Assembly: GCA_051294375.1 (NCBI GenBank) | Contig: CM119268.1 | Coordinates: forward strand, 17,761,562 to 17,825,561 | Origin: Paraspadella gotoi | Taxonomy: Eukaryota; Chaetognatha | DNA length: 64,000 nucleotides | Direction of reading: 5' to 3' | Shown here: piece after piece, positions 1 to 64,000 of the stretch | How positions within the stretch are numbered: the first letter of the stretch is position 1 | How the letters are laid out: every line of letters begins with the position of its first letter | Position numbers and translations under genes: made by a program | Notes under the pieces: generated by a model | Told to the model about the DNA's origin: nothing | Database searches by the model: none | What the model saw: the letters and a program-made list of their open reading frames with translations, nothing else

Positions 1-595
1 TCAGTTTTTTTTTCTTTTCTCCTCTTTTTTTTTCCCTTCCTTTTCTTTCTCCTCTCCTCCGCGCTTCTCCCTTTCTCTCGGCGTCGAAAAAAAAGAAAGA
101 GAAAAAGAAAAGAAAAAGAAAATCCCATTGCCGAAGGATGTCGGAGGTGAACGTCCTGCGAACGGAATGAAGAGAAGGAGGAAGGAAGGAAGAAGAGGGA
201 AGGAAAGAAAAAAAAACATAACGAGAGAAGGAGATATTTTTTTCTCGCGTCGGATGAGAAGAGAAACTCTAAAGAATCCCGACGCCGCGCCAATGAAGGG
301 GGGGGGGGGCGGGTGGAGGAGGAAGATCCGGGTGAGAGTGGGAAAAAGGGATGCGGAGGTGAGGTGCTCGGGCTAAGGGGGCGTTGGGGGGGGGGAGAGA
401 AGCGATTCTTTCTGCTCGTTTATTCGATGACCGCTTCTCGTTAAAACTCTGGTCATCTGTTATCGAGGTTTTTTTCTCCTCTGTGATTTCCTTTTTTTTT
501 AATGCACATTCGAAATATGTTTAGATTAGATTATGATTGCGATTATTATACATAAAAGTATTAAATTATTTCACATATTTTTTTTTCTTTTTCAG
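1..595. other. Intron-like sequence before RRM2 exon
   Basis: Purine- and pyrimidine-rich low-complexity DNA with G runs near 299 and 380. It ends in a pyrimidine tract and acceptor at 593-595. No exon was recognised. Confidence 0.6.
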
Positions 596-41612
<41,017 letters not shown>

Positions 41613-42713
41613 AGAGAGAGAGACGTGGGGTCGTGGGGCGTGCCGTTCGAAGGCCGTCCGTGGCCGCGGAGGCCGGCCGAGAAAGGAGAGACCCTTCCCA
41701 CGTCGGAGGCCTCTTATTCCTTTCCTTCCCTTTAATCTTTAAATCGATCACCGACGACAATTTCCATTTCTTTGTCCGCGAATTAAAAAAAAAAAAAAAC
41801 TACAAGAAAACAAAAAAGACGAAGAAATCGCGATGGATTAAAAAAAAATAAAAAAAGGTGATGAGAAAATATTCCGCCCTCTGAAGTCTTTTTAGAAGAA
41901 TTAACATATATAAAGAAAGTGCAGACAACGGCTTTAGGATGTGTGTAGCAAATCATCAACTTTTTTGTTTTGATACGCTGCTTTTCATTACTTGCTTTTT
42001 CGTCATTTTGCCTTTTCTCCTCTCTCGTTGAATTCCAGCTTGAGGTTTGCGTCAGTAGAAGTAAAACAAAAAGACAAAACAAAAAACATAATAAAATGTT
42101 TATCAAAAAAAAAAATGTCTGCGTTAACAAAACTGCGTCTAGTCTCCTTTTTTTAATATAAAGAAAGGTGACGAAAAAATCGCAAAGTTTAACGGGTTTT
42201 ATTTGAATGAGTAGGTAAAAGCGCACCCTACTACATTAAAAAAAAAAGTGGCTCTCTCTCACTGTCTCTCTCTCTCTCTCTTTCTCTCTCTCAATCTCTC
42301 TCACTATCTCTGAAGCCAGCCCGTTAATAAATTTTGAAGCAGACATTCTTAAGTGTGAATATATACATGAAAAAAGATACGAAAATCTTGACAACACTTG
42401 AAGCTGGTCGATTTTTTTCTCTTTCTTAACTCTTTTGATGTTAGTGTTATTGTATCTTTCATTGTAGTACTCGAGTGTGCAATGTGTCTTAAAAAATCGA
42501 TTTCAAGAAAAAAAAAAGAAAAGAGAGAGAGACGATTTTTAGGAAATCTCTCTTTTTTTGTCGTCGTGTTTTTGCTGAAGCTTCTAGTCCCCCCCGCCCT
42601 CCCATTTTCCTACCGAAGATGAAAAAAAAAGGATGCAGCGAAGTTTTTCTCTTTTTTTGTTTTATTATGAGTGATGACTCTAGTCGAGATTTTTGTCATT
42701 TTTAAACGTCTGT

Positions 42714-42715
<2 letters not shown>

Positions 42716-42805
<90 letters not shown>

Positions 42806-42806
42806 G
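42716..42806. repeat. (CT)n tract
   Basis: Pure CT here; the other copy (40165-40258) is interrupted, a length and sequence difference between copies. Confidence 0.95.
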
Positions 42807-43537
42807 TCTATTTTTTTTGTGTTGTGAAGGTCGCGATTAAGAAGCCCGACGTCCCTGACTATGAAAAGTGTTTTTTCTTTTAATTTCTGGTTTTCTCTTT
42901 AAATAAATTCTACCGCTGTCCTTCAGAAAAAATGTCCCTCGAATGTATCCATTTTTTCTATTGTAACTATCATTATTATTATTATTTTCGTTTTATGTTT
43001 TCATTTCTTTCTTTTTCGCTATCTCCCTCAATGGAAAAAAAAACTCATTGTTTTTTAACTTACAGCGTAGACTTAACGACGAGTTTTGTTTAAACATTTT
43101 TTGACGATTTTTATGTTAAATTTTCGAATGATTTACTCATTTTAAAGAGTGAATAGGAAAAAAAAAGTGTGGCTCTCCTCTTTCCTTTCTTTATTTATAA
43201 AAACTTTTTTTGGTTTTTATTAAACGAGGGCGTTTTTCCCGCCGAACTAAAGTGGAAACTAACAAAATGGTCTACACAATTTATTTATTTTTTTTTTTAG
43301 TAAAATAAAAAAAATCATTGTTCTTGTGTCATAGATGCATGTTAATTGCTTTTTTTTCTCAAAACTTGCGCGAATCTGTTGTATTTGTTGTATCAATGTT
43401 TTTTAGAATATTCAATGTTACTAATTTTAATTTTGAAAAAAAAGATACGACAGCTTCGTAGCCGTGCCGTTTCGCATCTGCCTAGCGATATTTTTCGAAA
43501 CTTAACAAAAAGAAATCAGTTCTTCCGTAGCAACGAT

Positions 43538-46500
43538 AAAAAAAGTTGCCACACGCTTTTTTTTCCTGGTTGCCATCGATAAAAAAAATCTTGTATAAAA
43601 TATTTGAGGTAATGTATTAAAAAAAATCACTGCTTGTCATTTTTCCTCGTCTTTCTCTCTCTCTCCCTTTTTGCTGTTTTTTGACTGACTGCCATTTCAT
43701 TCAATTGCTCTTCCTATAAAAGTAGACGAAAAAAATTGTACTTTTTATGGTTTCAAAAAAACCGTTTTTAATTTTTTTTTTCTTCAACGATGATGATGCT
43801 CTCTATAATTTTTACACTCACTCACATACATAAACACGATCCGAACACGCGACGCTAGAAAAATACAGTTACTTACCGATGCTCTTTTTGTCCGCGGTTG
43901 CAAAGACAGACTTAAAAAAACTATGCAAAAACAAAATGGCCGCCTTTGGTTCCGGAAACGAGCCTTCACGGTCCTCATTACAGTGATCATAACCAATCAG
44001 TCAGTTTTCAATTACGTGCACTAAACATTTACTAAAATTAAAATAAGATAATTTTAAAATAAAGAATCGACAATAATCCTGTGATTTATAACCAAAAGAT
44101 AAGGCATACTCGTTTAATGGTAAAACGAACGCTTGTAAAACTGCGTGATTCGTTTTTCTTTTCTTTAAAAAAAAAATTCACTACTTCCACTTTTTTCTAC
44201 AAATTCACGCCAACAGTTTCTCTTTAAAACAAAAACATTTTAAAAAAATTGTCTCGTGTCATGAATTTTTTTTCTATCAGATTGCGCATTGTGAATTTTT
44301 TGTTTTCAAATTTGTGATTCTTTTATTCCTTCACGTTCGAATTTATAGAAGAAAGTGAATTTCACGTCTTCCAGTGTGAGTCACTCGAGTGACGACGGCG
44401 TTTCACTTGCTATCTCTCTTTCTCTATTTCTCTCTCCCCATTTCCTTCCCTTGTGCTCGTCGTTCACACGTCCCTCTTTCCCCTTTCACCAAAACAAAAT
44501 GACAAAATTCCTCCGTTTTTACTTCGAACAATGTGTAAACAAAACAAAATTACTAATAAAAATTGTCTCTCGCACAGTGGTTTAACACTATGGATCGCAG
44601 CGATTAATAATGGTGCAAATTATGTCCGTCTGTCCGTATTTTAATACATAAATATTTAATTATAAAACGATTTTGTTTCAATTTAAGCGGTTTCATTTAC
44701 ATTTTTTGAATTTTTAGAATTAAAAAAAAATGTCTAATAAACTTTAAATTAAATTAATAAAACAAAAAAAAATATATAAAAATGTTACTAAGCATTCATC
44801 TTGTAGCCAAGGCGACTTCTCGTTCAGTTTTCCGAGCGACAAAGACGACTTCTCCCAGAACCATAAACCGGCTTTGTGAGCTTTCCTTTATTCCTGGTGC
44901 TTCCTTTCTTTTATCCTTTTTTTTAATCAAGGGAAAGTTTCTCTACCTGTGATTTAAGTTTCATAAAATGTGTTTCGTAGGAGGAGATCTTTTACAAACT
45001 CTTTGTCACCTTGAAAAACTGAAGCGGGAGAATAATAAAAGATTTTGTAACGGACAAACTAAGCAAAAAAGGTTACAAACGTCATAGAGCGTGAGTCATA
45101 TTACCATCCGATACAAACCCTTTTCTACCAACGCAACAAATCGGGGGTGAAAGGTATAAAGAAACAAAAAAAATGAAAAATTATTTTGACTCTTTTTCTT
45201 GAAATCCTAAAAAGTCGACGAAAAAATCGTCATTGTCTATATTTTTTGCTTTGATGCAATCATTATTTATTTTTTGAAAAAAATGGCAGGAATAAATATA
45301 ACCGTTTCCTTAGTCTTTCATATCAAAGTTATTGGATGCCTTGAAACTTTTCAAACGCTGATAGTTTTGGCATTTGTCCGATTGAGTGCCGGTGGGAATT
45401 TTGGCGGTTTTTTTTCTTCCAGTATATTTCGTTATCTTTTTATCTTTTAAAGGAACAAGAAGATTACCGAGCCAATCTTACACATTTATCTATTACAAGT
45501 TGACTTATTGTGACTCTATGTACTATAAAACTAGCTTAAAAAATAGTAATAACGTTCGCGCCGCATTTTTTGCTCAGTCACATTTATTACGTAATTAATC
45601 CTTGAATCAATCGAAGAGAATATTAAAGAAATTATGCCCCGTCTTTTTTCCATTACCTCACGAAAAAAAAAACGAATACAAATTTAGTATTTATTGTAAA
45701 TTTTTACTTCAACCACAAAAAACCTCTAGGCACTCATGATTATGAAGAAATGAAGTATGAGCTAAAAAAAATTTTAAAAAAATATTACAAACATCTAAAG
45801 GTAATTATATTGAACGGCGTTGAAAACGTCCGTCCCCTTGCCCGTACAGAAACAAAACGTAGGATTTTTTTTTCCATAAATTTTTATCTCGATGCCAATC
45901 AATGTTTACGCGGTCCTTTGCTACTTTTCTCAAATTGTGTAGGAAATGCCATTTTTCTTGATTAATTAATAATATTAAAAAACACATGTACAAACGACTT
46001 ATAAAAGTACATTTGTTTTTTTTTCTTTCTCTTTTTCTCTTATCTTGTTTTCCTTTCATCGTTTTATTTTTAATTTAAAAAAAAAAAAAACAATTTTTTT
46101 CTTCAAATTTTTATTACGGCAAAAAAAAAATGTCCGCGTCTGGGATTTCGCCGAGTACGTCTTCCCCTTAATCCTCGCTCTTCGTCTCATCTTATTTGTA
46201 AATAATCGTCGCATCATCTTTCCCGCTTTTTTCTCTTTTCTTCGTCATTTCTTTTCTCCTTTTTTACTTTCATCTATTTCTTTTTTTTTTAATATTTCAT
46301 TGTTTCTCTCGCAATGTGTTTTTAAATTTTTAATATTTGACAGAAAAATATTGCCGATTGACCCACGTTGAGTTCCTCATATTCGAAAAAGAAAACAATA
46401 TTTCTTTTTTCCCCCCCAATTTTTTTTTAAAACATAATTTCCCTTCCTCCCGATTTGTTTTTGTTTTTCAGCATTTTTCTCGAAATTTCATTGCGACAAA

Positions 46501-46651
46501 CTTACATCATCGTTTGTACTTAAAAAACAAAACAAAGATGTAGCGTTCTTTGTTTTAAATATTCTCTATCTTTTTCCATTCCCACTTTTTTTAAAAGTCA
46601 TGATTGAAACGCTTTTTTGTCGTATACAAGAATCTCTCTCTCTCTCTCTCT

Positions 46652-46726
<75 letters not shown>

Positions 46727-48872
46727 TCTCTCTCAATGTACATGTAAAATCCGTGTGACGTCTTCTCGACTTCAAATTGATGCGTGTTTGTCGCGAAAAA
46801 AAAATTCATCTTCTCATCTCTCATAATTGTTTTAGAAGTTGTGTAATTACATTTTTAGCTTGCGATATTTCGGATCGATCAAATTTCTCTCTCTATCTCT
46901 GTCCTCCTCTCTTTCTCTCCGACCCTTTTACCTTTCTTTTTTTACGATGTCAAGGTGTCTCGATGCTACTTGATTAGTTTTACGAAACATTTTTATTTTC
47001 TTTAGTTTTTAAAATTCAGGAAGTTATAAGATAACAAAGAGAATCGGTAGTAAAAACCCTTTTTGCCCGTTCACACCCATGCATACATACATACACACAA
47101 TCCTCCACTAAAAAAAAAGCCTTTTTCCCCGTAGTGGTAAATGAAACGCCGTATGCAATTTTTAATACTTTTTTTGTCAACAGAGAAAACGCTGCTAAAA
47201 ACCGGCGCGAATTTGTCGCCGCTGAAATTATCATTACCTCTCAGATCTTTTTTGCTTTTTTGTTTTCTCTCGGAAACCCAACACTATGCATTTCTAAGCG
47301 AAAAACTGTGAATTAGAACTTCTTCGTTCTCTTTATTCTTGTTGATTATATTTGATTGTGTTTTCAAGTGTAACAAAAACCGTGCGTTTTCAATGTTTCA
47401 GCTAAGGTGAACGAATTAATAAATTACAAATAGGCCCTTAAGAAACCAAGGCTTAGCTTATTCGTCTTTAATGTAGATATTCTATTTCCTTGTTCATGTT
47501 CGTTTTTTTAAAAATTGTTATGAAAAAAAAAAACAAACTGTTCCTTTGTTTTTAATATGTCCCTTTGTTCTGATAAAAAAAAAAAACTTTGTCCCGCTAT
47601 GAAGAACAAATGTGTTTTTCTTTTTTAAATTTCATTTTATTTGCGACATTGTCCCTCTCCCTTTCCCCCTTGTCCCTCCCCTCCGTTCCCCCTTGTCCTT
47701 TGCTCCATTCGCGTTTGGACATCGACCGTGAGGCGTTTCGCAATAATTTTATTCCTTGTCGTAATTCGTTTTAAATATTTTTTTATTAACGTTTCGTTTG
47801 TTTACATGAACGAACGGTTTTCTGTTTTTTTTTTTTTTTTTTTTTTTTTTTTCATTAATACTTTTTCTTCATAGAAACGCATCAAGGTAGAGATTTTCAA
47901 ACGCGACTCCAATGCCTCTTTTTTCTCCTTTTTCGTCAATCCGAAATGTTTTCAGTGAATTTGGAAACGTGAATTTCAGCAATAAAAAAATTGTCAATTC
48001 GCAAGACAAAAAAATGGTTTTCTTTTTTGGACATGTTTAGATGTAGTTAAATCTTAATTTACTCGAGAGATAGCTGCTTTAGATTATGCAGTTAGAAATA
48101 TGTTATTTTATCAAAAACGAAGAATAATGTTTTAAAGGTTGACATGTTTACTACTGTAGAAGACCAAAGGGTAAAGTCGCCTGACTACTTATTTTTAACC
48201 AAATTTGCTTAAAACAAGTGCTTTGGTTCTTTGGACAAGAAAAAAGCCAAAAAAGTATTTTGTTCAATATGTTGCTCAACTCTGAATGATGGTGGCGGAG
48301 GTGAATGGTTTTGAAAAACAAAAGATCGACACGAAAAGCATAAAAGATGTACTATTTTTGTTTAGATGTATATTTTCGGCTGTCAACGGAGGAACGACTA
48401 GAAAATTAACGACGAGTTTAAAAAATTCTGATTGTTTACTGGATATTAGTAATCTGGTTTTAATCGGGTTATATTCTTTAAATCATGTGTTATTGTATGT
48501 TTAAGTTTCTCCAAGCTGTATGTCGTTTAGTAAACTATCTAGCTATGCTTTTCAATAATAAATACAAACGGATACAATTCATTTGTTGTTGAACAAAAAT
48601 ATCAACATGTGAAACAATAAATTATATAATGTGCGGAAACACTTCTATGTTCTTATTCTAGTTTTTGTTAAAGTTACGGTTCAATGTGATGAAATTATTG
48701 TATTTAGTATATGGTGTTGCATTTGTTATTTTAATTGTCTGGAGTATCCGGTCTTCGAGGATGATTTTGCGATGGAGGAAGAATATGTCCCCCCTTTTGA
48801 GACAAAACATTGATTTCCTATAATTTGAACGTAATTAAAATTAAAATCTTATGTTTAATATAGATCCTTGCA
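43538..48872. other. AT-rich sequence between convergent genes
   Basis: Expected to hold the 3' untranslated region of the RBMS-like gene and the short one of CFAP44. It contains a CT tract (46631-46735), poly-T runs and several aataaa/attaaa signals. No ORF with coding character was seen. Confidence 0.6.
46631..46735. repeat. (CT)n tract
   Basis: CT repeat in the AT-rich region between the two genes. Confidence 0.95.
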
Positions 48873-63965
<15,093 letters not shown>

Positions 63966-64000
63966 CTGAAGAGAAAGAGGAAGTTTTTATAAATATTAGG

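Overview
The window is nuclear DNA from an animal. It has GT-AG introns, long AT-rich introns, very dense (CT)n/(GA)n microsatellites and two recognisable metazoan genes. One of them encodes a ciliary axoneme protein, so the organism builds motile cilia or flagella. An invertebrate is most likely; the sequence alone does not give me the phylum. Nothing prokaryotic, viral or operon-like is present.

Gene 1 (+ strand, about 0.6-41.6 kb) is an RBMS / alan-shepard type RNA- and ssDNA-binding protein. Its RRM2 end exon is at 596-743 and carries frameshifts. An Ala-rich C-terminal exon is at 9154-9329, with a corrupted second copy at 3544-3719. A penultimate exon at 36640 has two possible endings: an in-exon stop at 36838-36840, or a donor at 36752. 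The terminal exon is at 41449-41612, with a corrupted copy at 38884-39048. Gene 2 (- strand, 63965 down to 48873) is the C-terminal half of CFAP44 (WDR52/FAP44). It has 22 exons that I could phase, running from the last WD-like segment through a long coiled-coil tail to a clean stop. The two genes converge, with about 7.3 kb of AT-rich sequence between their stops.

The assembly shapes everything else. Eight gaps of exactly 25 N divide the window into pieces (1-8958, 8984-14601, 14627-20352, 20378-29437, 29463-31278, 31304-41017, 41043-57470, 57496-64000). Several neighbouring pieces are redundant copies of each other. 3380-8958 repeats as 8985-14601. 12797-14601 repeats roughly as 14628-16560. 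29463-31278 and 23118-25433 recur inverted in 31629-36495. 38456-41012 repeats as 41043-43537. Copies differ mostly by 1-bp indels that break exons and a tRNA-Lys gene, which is the pattern expected of unmerged, poorly polished long-read contigs or haplotigs. Larger N runs appear to sit on (CT)n/(GA)n tracts that the partner copy spans.

The most interesting candidate biology is an apparently undescribed, non-coding interspersed repeat family of about 2.8 kb. It occurs at 4360-7140 (and its duplicate 9997-12777), in shortened form at 25890-27020, and inverted inside a CFAP44 intron at 53190-55640. It has nested internal tandem units and embedded GA/CT tracts. Other observations are alternative C-termini for the RBMS-like gene, a GC-AG intron and a missing exon in CFAP44, degenerate telomere-like tracts in introns, and several minisatellites.
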